Virus record (IMG/VR): IMGVR_UViG_3300017739_000141
Coordinates: 1 to 21,439 of that record
Length of the DNA: 21,439 bases
Source of the DNA: a virus
Reading direction: 5' to 3' (one strand)
A model generated the notes under the pieces. The model searched no databases and had not been told where the DNA came from. It saw nothing but the letters and a program-made list of their open reading frames with translations. Shown here piece by piece: positions 4,226 through 11,217 of the stretch (the stretch's first letter is position 1; every line of letters starts with the position of its first letter). A program made the translations under genes and the position numbers.

Positions 4226-4695
4226 TGTCTAAACCTAATATTAAAAAAATTTCTTTAGAACAAGCCACTAAATATTTCAGTCTAGACGAAGACTTAATAA
4301 ATTCACCCATTCGATTCTATACTCTAACAGAAGACGAAGATGGGTGGGATAAAATAACATATTACACCTCCAGACGTAAAGATATGTACGCGAATAGAGG
4401 CAATGCTGATCAATGGGTTTATATATTATCAAATCCTGCTTTACCCAATATGCTCAAAATAGGTTATACAAAAAACGATCCACACACACGAGCAAAACAA
4501 ATTAGTGCTTCCACGGGAGTAGCTTTACCATATAAAGTAGAATGGGCATTTCAATGTTTTAATGGCGAACAACTAGAACAAGAAGTCCATCGAGAATTAG
4601 AAACTTACCGCGTAAATCAAAACAGAGAATTCTTTGATATACCATTGGTTGAAGCACAAGAGGCAATTGAAAAACTTGGAAAACACTATGTATAG
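4225..4695 (+). CDS. T5orf172 / MUG113-type GIY-YIG-family protein (156 aa)
   Basis: Residues 65-140 follow the T5orf172 pattern: VYILSN (65-70) in place of GIY, then MLKIGYT (76-82) in place of YIG. Arg89 lies in the following helix (HTRAKQISASTG), QLEQEVHREL (117-126) carries the conserved Glu/His, and REFFDI (134-139) closes the domain. The family belongs to the GIY-YIG nuclease superfamily and occurs in phages and restriction- or KilA-N-associated proteins; its activity is poorly known. The first 60 residues are an unassigned extension. Arg89 and a Glu in 118-125 are the expected catalytic pair, so nuclease activity is plausible. It may be a homing-type or DNA-processing enzyme, and it sits in an accessory cluster rather than beside replication genes. 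Confidence 0.75.
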   Translation: MSKPNIKKISLEQATKYFSLDEDLINSPIRFYTLTEDEDGWDKITYYTSRRKDMYANRGNADQWVYILSNPALPNMLKIGYTKNDPHTRAKQISASTGVALPYKVEWAFQCFNGEQLEQEVHRELETYRVNQNREFFDIPLVEAQEAIEKLGKHYV

Positions 4696-4720
4696 TATAT
4701 ACGTATGTATAAATTAAAAT

Positions 4721-4858
4721 ATGATGAGAGACCTAAAAGAAGAGTTGATGCAAATTAAAGGAGGAGATTTCCCTAAATGGTATGCATCGCTTACCAAACT
4801 TGAAAAAGTAGAATATTCCATTGCATTGGAACAATTAAGTAAAGAATTTAGAAGTTAA
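4721..4858 (+). CDS. Small helical protein (45 aa)
   Basis: Starts at ATG 4721, with a second ATG directly after it. The product (MMRDLKEELMQIKGGDFPKW, then YASLTKLEKVEYSIALEQLS) looks like two amphipathic helices separated by GGDFPKW. No motif is recognised. It is isolated by about 25 nt upstream and 45 nt downstream. Confidence 0.5.
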   Translation: MMRDLKEELMQIKGGDFPKWYASLTKLEKVEYSIALEQLSKEFRS

Positions 4859-4864
4859 AATAAA

Positions 4865-4895
4865 TTTGGATTATGTTTAAATGGTAATATATTTA
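4865..4895 (+). promoter_or_regulatory. Putative promoter P4 (TTTGGA / TATATTTA)
   Basis: TTTGGA (4865-4870) is followed after 17 nt by TATATTTA (4888-4895), one base shorter than in P1-P3 and without the TCG. A start near 4899 would give an almost leaderless mRNA for the gene at 4904. A perfect inverted repeat overlaps the -7 element. Confidence 0.4.
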
Positions 4896-4900
4896 TTACC
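4883..4900. repeat. Inverted repeat GGTAAT-N6-ATTACC
   Basis: It has perfect 6-bp arms around ATATTT. It lies over the -7 element of P4 and ends 3 nt before the ATG at 4904, a suitable place for a repressor operator. In RNA it would be a weak hairpin. Confidence 0.5.
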
Positions 4901-4903
4901 GAT

Positions 4904-5347
4904 ATGAACATTAATCACATATTTAATCTATTTGGAGGTGATCCTAAAAAATACACTGAGGAGACACCTACTACTATTAATATGGCTGATTTTGAAAAAA
5001 CACCAACCTATAAAGTTGGTATGTTTAAAAAAATTATTCTGAATCAGCATGTATTCCAAAAGAAACTTATTAACATGTTTAAAACTCCTAAGGATGATTT
5101 TGGGATGGATGGAATGGATGAAGTAGGAGAATACATAGCTCACCATAGAGCCTGGAGTTATATTAAAGATTGCAAAATAGATGATGAAGTATGGCAAGGT
5201 AGTTTAATGATCCAACATGATGATTATTTAGATACATCATTAAAACTATCAATATCTTTCTTTGAAGAACGAGAAGAGTATGAAAAATGTGCTTTTTTAG
5301 TGAAAATTCAAAAGTATCTTAAAGATAATTTGGAGTCGAAATCCTAA
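4904..5347 (+). CDS. Hypothetical soluble protein (147 aa)
   Basis: The N-terminal half is polar (MNINHIFNLFGGDPKKYTEE). The C-terminal half is helical and patterned (YIAHHRAWSYIKDCKIDDEV, then LSISFFEEREEYEKCAFLVK and YLKDN). The EEREEYEKCAFLxxIQ segment resembles the C-termini of hypothetical proteins in T4-like marine phages as I remember them; no function is attached. The gene stands alone, with promoter P4 upstream. The -33 element of promoter P3 lies inside its last codons. Confidence 0.7.
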   Translation: MNINHIFNLFGGDPKKYTEETPTTINMADFEKTPTYKVGMFKKIILNQHVFQKKLINMFKTPKDDFGMDGMDEVGEYIAHHRAWSYIKDCKIDDEVWQGSLMIQHDDYLDTSLKLSISFFEEREEYEKCAFLVKIQKYLKDNLESKS

Positions 5348-5365
5348 TATCGTATATTCCCATCA
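5329..5365 (+). promoter_or_regulatory. Putative promoter P3 (TTTGGA / TATATT)
   Basis: TTTGGA (5329-5334), 15 nt, TCG-TATATTC (5350-5359), then CCATCA. It is nearly identical to P2 in elements and spacing, and the -33 box overlaps the end of the upstream gene. The predicted start near 5364 gives a leader of about 90 nt before ATG 5456 and would drive the HD/sigma-factor operon. Confidence 0.65.
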
Positions 5366-5397
5366 CGGGGTTTGAAAAAAACTTATAATAAAAAAAG

Positions 5398-5416
5398 TGT
5401 GACAAGGTGACACACG
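5398..5416 (+). repeat. Leader hairpin GTGTGAC-N5-GACACAC
   Basis: A seven-base stem with one A-A mismatch and the loop AAGGT, in the untranslated leader downstream of P3. It is not followed by a T-run, so it is not a terminator. It may protect the mRNA or bind a regulator. Confidence 0.4.
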
Positions 5417-5455
5417 GGATTATAAGGAACACCCTAATAAAAATAAAATAAAGTT

Positions 5456-5626
5456 ATGAGAAATAAAAAACTAGTACAAAACAGATTATCTACCCTCCAG
5501 GGCCAATTAAAGAAACTTGATATGCAAATCCATAGAGGAGGAACTAGAGATGGTATTAATGAAGCACAAAGATCTATTACAGAAACTGTTCAAGATATTA
5601 TTGATATTATAGAAAGAGAAGCATAA
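5456..5626 (+). CDS. Small coiled-coil protein (56 aa)
   Basis: The start codon lies in AAAGTTATG. The product is charged and helical, with heptad-like Leu/Ile spacing: LSTLQGQLKKLDMQI, a short turn (HRGGTRDG), then AQRSITETVQDIIDIIEREA, suggesting a helical hairpin. Function unknown. It is the first gene of the P3 operon, and its stop overlaps the HD-protein start by 1 nt. Confidence 0.6.
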   Translation: MRNKKLVQNRLSTLQGQLKKLDMQIHRGGTRDGINEAQRSITETVQDIIDIIEREA

Positions 5627-6378
5627 TGAGTCTATCAGCAGAACAAATTCAAACAAATTGGAATAAATTTTTAGCGTATATTAATACTTACATCTCAGAT
5701 CCTAGAAGAGAAAAAGTATTAGCATTTTATAAGAAATTCGAAGATGATCTTATATTAATGCCAGCATCTCATAAGGTTGCTTACCACAATGCATTTCCAG
5801 GTGGTTATATTGATCACGTTAATAGAGTTATAGAAGGTGCTTTAGAAATAAATGAGGTATGGAAAAAGTTTGGAACAGAACAAAATTACACCATTGAAGA
5901 ACTTGTATTTTCAGCTATAAACCATGATTTAGGTAAAATGGGTAATGGTGAAGAAATGGCTTATTTACCATCTAAAGATGATTGGAGAAAAAAAAACCTA
6001 GGTGAAATGTATCAATACAATAAAAAATTAGCCTATATGTCAGTTCCAGACAGATCTATCAAGTTACTTGTTGATCATGATATCAAGCTTACTGAAAACG
6101 AATGGATGACTATTAAATTACATGATGGTTTATATGATCAAGCTAATGAGCCTTATTTAAAAAATTACATGCCAGAGCAAAAACCTCGAACCTCCATGGT
6201 ATTTATAATTCATCAGGCAGACTTAATGGCAGCAAGAATCGAATTCGAACAAGTATGGCTTTCTAAATTCAATGAAGAAGTTTTAGACAAACCTAAGGCT
6301 AAAAAATTGGATGTAAAAACTAAAGCACTTGGTTCAATGAAAAGTGAAGGTTTAAAAAACATGTTAAATAGTTTATGA
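5626..6378 (+). CDS. HD-domain phosphohydrolase, YhaM-like (250 aa)
   Basis: The metal-binding signature of the HD superfamily is complete and ordered: GGYIDHVNRV (His64), INHDLGKMGN (His100-Asp101), IKLHDGLY (His166) and HQADLMAAR (Asp199). The GG-x-x-x-H, HD-x-GK, H-x-G and AD-L blocks match the arrangement in YhaM-type 3'-5' exonucleases and related nucleotide phosphohydrolases. I therefore expect a divalent-metal enzyme acting on a phosphodiester or nucleotide substrate in the cytoplasm; the substrate cannot be told. No OB-fold N-terminal domain like that of YhaM is present. Its place before a late sigma factor suggests a role in RNA or nucleotide metabolism during infection. It overlaps the next gene by 4 nt (ATGA). 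Confidence 0.85.
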   Translation: MSLSAEQIQTNWNKFLAYINTYISDPRREKVLAFYKKFEDDLILMPASHKVAYHNAFPGGYIDHVNRVIEGALEINEVWKKFGTEQNYTIEELVFSAINHDLGKMGNGEEMAYLPSKDDWRKKNLGEMYQYNKKLAYMSVPDRSIKLLVDHDIKLTENEWMTIKLHDGLYDQANEPYLKNYMPEQKPRTSMVFIIHQADLMAARIEFEQVWLSKFNEEVLDKPKAKKLDVKTKALGSMKSEGLKNMLNSL

Positions 6379-6659
6379 TAGAAATAGTATTAATATCTTC
6401 CCTATCAGTATTAGTGGTAATCTTAGGATTTACCACTTTTAATTTAATGCGTAAAAATGAAAAACAAGAAGACATTTTAGCAGAGTATCTTACTTATTTA
6501 GATAGATTATCTAAAACAATAGATGCATCTGATAAAAAACTCAAAGAAATAGATCGAGCCGGTACATTTAAATCTGATGATGAGGTTGGACAATTTTTTA
6601 ATTCCATCCAAAAGATTCAAGATATCTTAAATGATTTTAAGTTAAAAGAAATAAAATGA
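6375..6659 (+). CDS. Membrane-anchored coiled-coil protein with DDEVG motif (94 aa)
   Basis: The N-terminal membrane helix is at about residues 3-24 (VLISSLSVLVVILGFTTFNL), followed by a cytoplasmic-looking coiled coil (residues 28-65) and a C-terminal segment FKSDDEVGQFFNSIQKIQDI. I recall the same arrangement, one helix, a coil and a DDEVG-x-FF segment, from hypothetical proteins of many marine T4-like phages. Function unknown. It overlaps both neighbours by 4 nt and so is co-translated with the HD enzyme and the sigma factor. Confidence 0.7.
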   Translation: MIEIVLISSLSVLVVILGFTTFNLMRKNEKQEDILAEYLTYLDRLSKTIDASDKKLKEIDRAGTFKSDDEVGQFFNSIQKIQDILNDFKLKEIK

Positions 6660-7390
6660 TTACCGTGGCTAGAAAAAGAAGACCCAAGAGTAAAAACTAC
6701 TTTACTAAAGATACTGAATATGCTATTGTTAGATATAATAATGAACCAGATCCAGAAATCAGAAGTAAAATATATAGAGATGAAATACATTATGCTTTTT
6801 TTAAATTAACAGAAAATATAATTCATACCTTTAAATTTTATTACACAGAAGTAGATCAAATAGAACACCTACAACATGAAGTAATAACATTTTTACTTTC
6901 TAAATTACATCTATTCAATCCAGATAATGGAGCAAAAGCATATTCTTATTTTGGTACTATAACTAAAAACTGGTTAATAGTATATAATACAAAAAATTAT
7001 AAAAAACGTGTTCAAAAAGCACCTGTGGATGAATTATTTAAAGATGATAATTATTCATATCAAATGGGTGAAGAAAAAGAAAAAGAAAAATTAGGTATTT
7101 TTATAGATGCGTATGTAAAATATGTTGAAAATAGATTTGACATATTTTTTCCTAAAGGTAATGATGCTAAAGTAGCTGATGCTATATTAGAATTATTCCG
7201 TAAAAGAGAAAATTTAGAAATATTTAATAAAAAGGCATTATACATCTATATTAGAGAAATAATGGCTACACATGGTTTAGAAGTTAAAACACCCAAAATA
7301 ACTAAAATAGCAAATAAATTATATGGGTTATTTAAAAATAACTATGTTTATTACTTAGAAACTGGATATATAGATTTTGAAAAACCTTAA
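6656..7390 (+). CDS. Late sigma factor, T4 gp55-like (244 aa)
   Basis: Residues about 28-110 have the look of sigma-70 region 2: helices with EIRSKIYRDEIHYAFFKLTE, a hydrophobic stretch (TFKFYYTEVDQIEHLQHEVI), then LHLFNPDNGAKAYSYFGTIT before KNWLI. This matches the FDP-x-xG-x-x-x-x-x-YF-x-x-I block of sigma factors and of gp55 proteins that direct late transcription in T4-like phages. T4 gp55 is 185 aa, so this one is longer, with a charged insert around 120-150 (EEKEKEKLG) and a lysine-rich N-terminus. No regions 3 or 4 are visible, as in gp55. It lies immediately before the virion genes, fitting a switch to late expression. A host-type ECF sigma factor is the alternative. Confidence 0.7.
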   Translation: MITVARKRRPKSKNYFTKDTEYAIVRYNNEPDPEIRSKIYRDEIHYAFFKLTENIIHTFKFYYTEVDQIEHLQHEVITFLLSKLHLFNPDNGAKAYSYFGTITKNWLIVYNTKNYKKRVQKAPVDELFKDDNYSYQMGEEKEKEKLGIFIDAYVKYVENRFDIFFPKGNDAKVADAILELFRKRENLEIFNKKALYIYIREIMATHGLEVKTPKITKIANKLYGLFKNNYVYYLETGYIDFEKP

Positions 7391-7396
7391 CTAATC

Positions 7397-7405
7397 ATAT
7401 TTATA
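7397..7405 (+). promoter_or_regulatory. Possible late-promoter box ATATTTATA
   Basis: It lies 20 nt before the first gene of the virion module. The same 9-mer recurs before 10846 and before 19449. T4 late promoters have only a -10 box, TATAAATA; this AT-rich box could be the equivalent read by the gp55-like factor. In an AT-rich genome chance occurrence is a serious alternative. Confidence 0.3.
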
Positions 7406-7425
7406 CATGAATCAAACGTATAACT

Positions 7426-7776
7426 ATGAGCCACTTAGACAAAAATATATTCGGTAAAAAATCATACTCAGATTTACTTAAAGAAATCTACGATAATCAA
7501 AAGAAAAAAGAAACTCAAATTACAGCACTAATTAACGAATTAAAACCCCTAATCAGCGATATAGGTGATGCTACAATGATTGTGCCACTTATAAAAGAAT
7601 ACATGGAATTAGGTATTAAAAATGATGAAGCACTTATAAAAGTTGCTACTATTTTTCAACGTATTTTTGCAAACGAAGGTAATGAGGATAATGGATTTGG
7701 TATATCCGAAGCAGAAAAAGAACAACTATTAAACGAAATACAAAATTTACAATTACCACCAAAAAAAGAAGAATAA
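7426..7776 (+). CDS. Hypothetical protein, first gene of the baseplate module (116 aa)
   Basis: It is predominantly helical: IFGKKSYSDLLKEIYDNQKK followed by ITALINELKPLISDIGDATM and IVPLIKEYMELGIKNDEALI. It ends in a charged segment with a PPKKEE tail. I recall closely similar small proteins at the head of the hub-gene block in other marine or Bacteroidota myophages, without known function. The next ATG follows the stop codon directly, so it is probably co-translated with the spike. It could be a chaperone or a small hub component. Confidence 0.7.
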   Translation: MSHLDKNIFGKKSYSDLLKEIYDNQKKKETQITALINELKPLISDIGDATMIVPLIKEYMELGIKNDEALIKVATIFQRIFANEGNEDNGFGISEAEKEQLLNEIQNLQLPPKKEE

Positions 7777-9066
7777 ATGTCAGTTGATTTAGGATTTGGA
7801 GGAGTATTAAATAATGCACAAGCAGAATTTTTAAGAAAATTAAAAGAAGAAATTAATGAACTTAAAAGTGAAATTATTATTGCTAGAGTTACTGATGTTG
7901 TATTAGATGCTGGTCATGATAAATTTAGTGATGTAGGTGAGTATAATGGTATAGGAACTATATTTTGGTCAACTGTAGATTTTACTACTTCCCAAGATAA
8001 TACCGCTCGCCCATTTCATGGAAATTATACCTCTCCTCCTTTAATAAATGAATTAGTTCTTTTATTTTTACTTCCAAATACTGATATAGGTCAGGATTCA
8101 ACTAAAAAATCTTATTATTACTCTAATATAATTAGTTTATGGAATAGTCCTCATTGCAACCCTTACCCTAATACTATATTATCATCACCAAACCCTCCTT
8201 CTAATAATAAAACAATAGATCAAACTTTAAGTGGATCCCCTAATAAAGTATCAACAACAACCCCAGATATAAAACTTAATACTAGTAATAATCAAAAATT
8301 TGAAACTTTTCAGGAAAAAAATGATATTCAACCCCTACAACCTTATCCGGGAGATGTAATATATGAAGGTAGATGGGGTAATAGTCTTAGATTTAGTAGT
8401 ACAGCAAATCCTGCAAATATAGGGGGAGTATTAACCGAAGGTATGCAATGGTCAAAAGTGGGAGATAATGGAGATCCTATAGTAATTATTAGAAATGGTC
8501 AAAATAAAAATATTCAAAGTGAAGACTTTGCTCCTATAACTGAAGATATAAATGAAGATCAATCTTTAATTTATTTAACCTCTACCCAACAAATACCTAT
8601 AGAAACAATAAATAATGAATTTACATCTTATGAATCTGCACCAGACATGCCTAATGAGTATGAAGGAGCTCCTCAAGTTATTATTAATTCTGGAAGATTA
8701 GTTTTTAATGCTAAAACAGATCATGTTTTGATAAGTGGAGAAAAATCTGTATTTTTAGGAGGAAATAATTCAGTTAATATAAATGCAGGAAATAATATAG
8801 TAATAGAATCAAGTGATATCAAACTTGGAAATTCTAATGCTTCTGAATCATTAATTTTAGGAGATAAATTTTTAGACACATTTGATTCTTTATTAGAATC
8901 TATATCACAATTATGTACTCAACTACAAGTTGAACAAAATTGGCCTGCTGGAGTAGCAGTTCCTAAAGTAAATGTATTAACAGCAGCTGCTTCTTTGCAA
9001 GGACTTACAAATAAAATGAAAACAATGATTCCATCTTTTAAGTCTAAAAATACTAAAACTATATAA
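7777..9066 (+). CDS. gp5-like baseplate spike protein (429 aa)
   Basis: An N-terminal helix (residues about 10-35) leads into a beta-rich OB-fold-like region. The PGDVIYEGRWGNSLRFSST block (about 190-209) is a motif I recognise from spike proteins of marine T4-like phages. Residues about 315-355 (FLGGNNSVNINAGNNIVIES) have the short repeating pattern of a triple-stranded beta-helix needle as in gp5/VgrG, followed by ILGDKFLDTFDSLLESISQL and a helical tail. T4 gp5 (575 aa) has a lysozyme domain between the OB fold and the needle; none is visible here. Expected role: trimeric membrane-piercing spike in the centre of the baseplate. It overlaps the LysM gene by 1 nt. Confidence 0.75.
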   Translation: MSVDLGFGGVLNNAQAEFLRKLKEEINELKSEIIIARVTDVVLDAGHDKFSDVGEYNGIGTIFWSTVDFTTSQDNTARPFHGNYTSPPLINELVLLFLLPNTDIGQDSTKKSYYYSNIISLWNSPHCNPYPNTILSSPNPPSNNKTIDQTLSGSPNKVSTTTPDIKLNTSNNQKFETFQEKNDIQPLQPYPGDVIYEGRWGNSLRFSSTANPANIGGVLTEGMQWSKVGDNGDPIVIIRNGQNKNIQSEDFAPITEDINEDQSLIYLTSTQQIPIETINNEFTSYESAPDMPNEYEGAPQVIINSGRLVFNAKTDHVLISGEKSVFLGGNNSVNINAGNNIVIESSDIKLGNSNASESLILGDKFLDTFDSLLESISQLCTQLQVEQNWPAGVAVPKVNVLTAAASLQGLTNKMKTMIPSFKSKNTKTI

Positions 9067-10820
9067 TGGCTCAAGTAAAGATTATAGGTAGAGTAGTAGA
9101 AAGTATAAATGAAAGTGAAGGAGTTCCTTTTGTAAATTGTAAAATTACCCCAAACCCAGGTACAGTAGGTTTTGCTACAGGAGTTAATGGTAATATTGAT
9201 GCCTCTATCAATTTAGATTTTTCTACTACTTATAGTTTTGAATTTTCTTCTATAGGGTATACATCTAAAATTATACAAAAACAGGTTTCATCCCCTACAT
9301 TAGATTTAGGAACTATAAAATTAAGTGAATCTAATACAGTTTTAAATGAATTTGAAATAGTAGCAGAACCTACTACATATGAATTTCGAGGAATTGTTTT
9401 AGATGAAACAACTAACCAACCCATATCAGAAGCTGATATTATCCCCCCTTCCCCAGCTAACAAAGTAAAATCTCAAATTGATGGATCTTTTTTAATTAAT
9501 TTAGATCTTAATTCTTTTACTGAAAGTGTAGTAGAAACAACCCCCAATAAAGATGATATTCAAATTTATACTGTAGTAGAAGGAGATACTTTATATAAAA
9601 TAGCAAGAAAATTCCCAATAGATAAAATTGGGTTAGCTAGTAGGGTAAATGAAATATATGAAGCTAATTTATCCCTTTTACAAGGAAGATCTACAGTAAA
9701 TACCCAAGGAAATATTTTAGCAAATGAAGATTTAATATTTCCTGGCGATAAATTAAACATTGCAGGTTATTATAATTCATCACAAACAAATTTTAAAAAT
9801 TTTAACTTTATAATTACAGCTAAAGATTATAATCAAAAAACAATTCCGGCAACAAGAGGAAATCAAACTCTTATTGATAATTTAGGAAGAATTCTTCTTA
9901 CCCCTATTAAAAAAGATGTAGATCAAGAAATTGTAAAACAAAACCTTTTAACTAAAGATCAAGAAAAAATAATAAAAGAAGATACTAAAAAAGATTTTAT
10001 ATCTTCTGTTCTTAAAAAATTATTAAAAATTATAAATGACAAATTAATTCCTTTATTAATATCAAAAATAGCGGCTTTTGGTGTTACTAAATTAAATGAA
10101 GAGCTATTAAACAATATAGATAAAATACCAAAAACATGTCCTCCTACTATAAAAGCTTTAAATGATATTATTGATGCAAAAAATAAATTAACAAAACAAT
10201 TAAATAATTTTTATAGTAGTATAAATTTAATAAATAAATTTTTACAAATACCCGTTATTGCAATTGATAGTGCTTCAATTTTATCCAGAGGAGCTAAAAT
10301 TTATGTTAACGTTGCATCTTTTATCCCATCAACAGCTGTAACTCCATTACCTGTAGGGCCTATTTTAATAGCTAAAGATTTAATAAGAAATTTAGAAGAT
10401 AAAATTGGTTTTTTAAAAAATAAAAATAAATCCGGGGGTACACAATTAAGATTCATAATAAGTAAACTTAATCAGGTTATACAATTATTAAATATTTTAG
10501 ATATATTAATAGGAGAGTGTGCTGAAGAACTAGGAACTACCTTAAGTGAACAAGAACAAATATCTCAAGAATTATTAAAATCTACTCAAGAACAATCACA
10601 ACAATTATCACCTGTAGTTACAAATGTAAATGGGTTTGATATGGGTGTTGTAACTATAGATAATGTAACTATTGGGGGGCTAAAAAGAAGAAGAGCAATT
10701 GCTAAAAACCCCCAAGGGGTAATTATGCTCCAAGGAGAACCTTCATTTTCTTCAAATGATCAAATATTAATAGATGAATTAGTATTTTATATACAACAAA
10801 ATAATTTAAAAGCAGATTAA
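9066..10820 (+). CDS. Baseplate protein with two carboxypeptidase-regulatory-like domains and LysM (584 aa)
   Basis: Residues 4-85 (IIGRVVESINESEGVPFVNC, then the GVNGNI and FSSIGY blocks) and 105-155 (FRGIVLDETTNQPISEADII, then DGSFLI) follow the beta-sandwich pattern GxVxDxxTxxPIxxAxI of CarboxypepD_reg-like domains. Residues 167-232 form a LysM domain (YTVVEGDTLYKIARKF through FPGDKLNI). The remainder (about 285-500) is long helices with hydrophobic stretches (LLKIINDKLIPLLISKIAAF), and a C-terminal beta part ends at QILIDELVFYIQQN. LysM occurs in T4 gp53 and in hub proteins of many contractile tails, so this is probably a hub or inner-wedge component. The regulatory-like domains are unusual for a baseplate. 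It is encoded directly after the spike. Confidence 0.75.
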   Translation: MAQVKIIGRVVESINESEGVPFVNCKITPNPGTVGFATGVNGNIDASINLDFSTTYSFEFSSIGYTSKIIQKQVSSPTLDLGTIKLSESNTVLNEFEIVAEPTTYEFRGIVLDETTNQPISEADIIPPSPANKVKSQIDGSFLINLDLNSFTESVVETTPNKDDIQIYTVVEGDTLYKIARKFPIDKIGLASRVNEIYEANLSLLQGRSTVNTQGNILANEDLIFPGDKLNIAGYYNSSQTNFKNFNFIITAKDYNQKTIPATRGNQTLIDNLGRILLTPIKKDVDQEIVKQNLLTKDQEKIIKEDTKKDFISSVLKKLLKIINDKLIPLLISKIAAFGVTKLNEELLNNIDKIPKTCPPTIKALNDIIDAKNKLTKQLNNFYSSINLINKFLQIPVIAIDSASILSRGAKIYVNVASFIPSTAVTPLPVGPILIAKDLIRNLEDKIGFLKNKNKSGGTQLRFIISKLNQVIQLLNILDILIGECAEELGTTLSEQEQISQELLKSTQEQSQQLSPVVTNVNGFDMGVVTIDNVTIGGLKRRRAIAKNPQGVIMLQGEPSFSSNDQILIDELVFYIQQNNLKAD

Positions 10821-10824
10821 TTTA

Positions 10825-10833
10825 ATATTTATA
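10825..10833 (+). promoter_or_regulatory. Possible late-promoter box ATATTTATA
   Basis: Identical to the 9-mer at 7397, in the 25-nt gap before the gene at 10846. Gaps are rare in this module, which makes the placement notable, but the box is pure A/T. Confidence 0.3.
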
Positions 10834-10845
10834 ACAAACACAAAC

Positions 10846-11217
10846 ATGAAAACTGAAGCACTTAAAAGAATAATAAAAGAAGCTGTTAGAGAGGCTATAC
10901 AAGAAGAGCTAAAGGAAGTTTTACTAGAAGCAGTTAAAGCACCTAAAGCTGTAGTTACACAACCAATACAAGAAAGTATCACATCAACTACACCTGCACC
11001 TGTTACTCAAACACCTAAAAAATCTTTAAAAGAACAAAGACAGAAATACATGGATATTATAGGTGAAACAGGATTAAATATGAATAGTACACATGCTCCT
11101 GGATTTGGTAATAAACCATTTAATCCTACAGGTAATATAGATACTACCTCAGCAAATGGAAGTTTACCTGCGGGAGAAGTTAATATGGATCAAATAATGG
11201 GATTAATGACTAAATAA
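10846..11217 (+). CDS. Small virion-module protein with amphipathic N-terminal helix (123 aa)
   Basis: Residues 1-32 form a charged amphipathic helix (LKRIIKEAVREAIQEELKEV). A Thr/Pro-rich linker follows (residues 38-58), then a short basic helix (SLKEQRQKYMDIIGETG) and a Gly/Asn-rich tail ending in MDQIMGLMTK. This is the layout of an assembly or linker protein. From memory, marine T4-like phages have similar small proteins among their virion genes. Function unknown. Its stop overlaps the gp25 start (TAATG). Confidence 0.65.
   Translation: MKTEALKRIIKEAVREAIQEELKEVLLEAVKAPKAVVTQPIQESITSTTPAPVTQTPKKSLKEQRQKYMDIIGETGLNMNSTHAPGFGNKPFNPTGNIDTTSANGSLPAGEVNMDQIMGLMTK

Noticed and set aside
4708-4715. 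TATAAATT as a T4-type late promoter
   Set aside because: Seven of eight matches to an A/T-only box are expected often by chance in this sequence, and the downstream gene is not a virion gene.
4705-4758. 17-codon frame MYKLKYDERPKRRVDAN
   Set aside because: It overlaps the better-supported 45-aa gene in another frame and has no independent support.
4928-5197. Minus-strand open frame of 89 codons
   Set aside because: It is opposite a well-formed + strand gene, and no other gene in the window is on the minus strand. The minus-strand frames at 7060-7245, 9230-9463, 9566-9760 and 20009-20203 are rejected on the same grounds.
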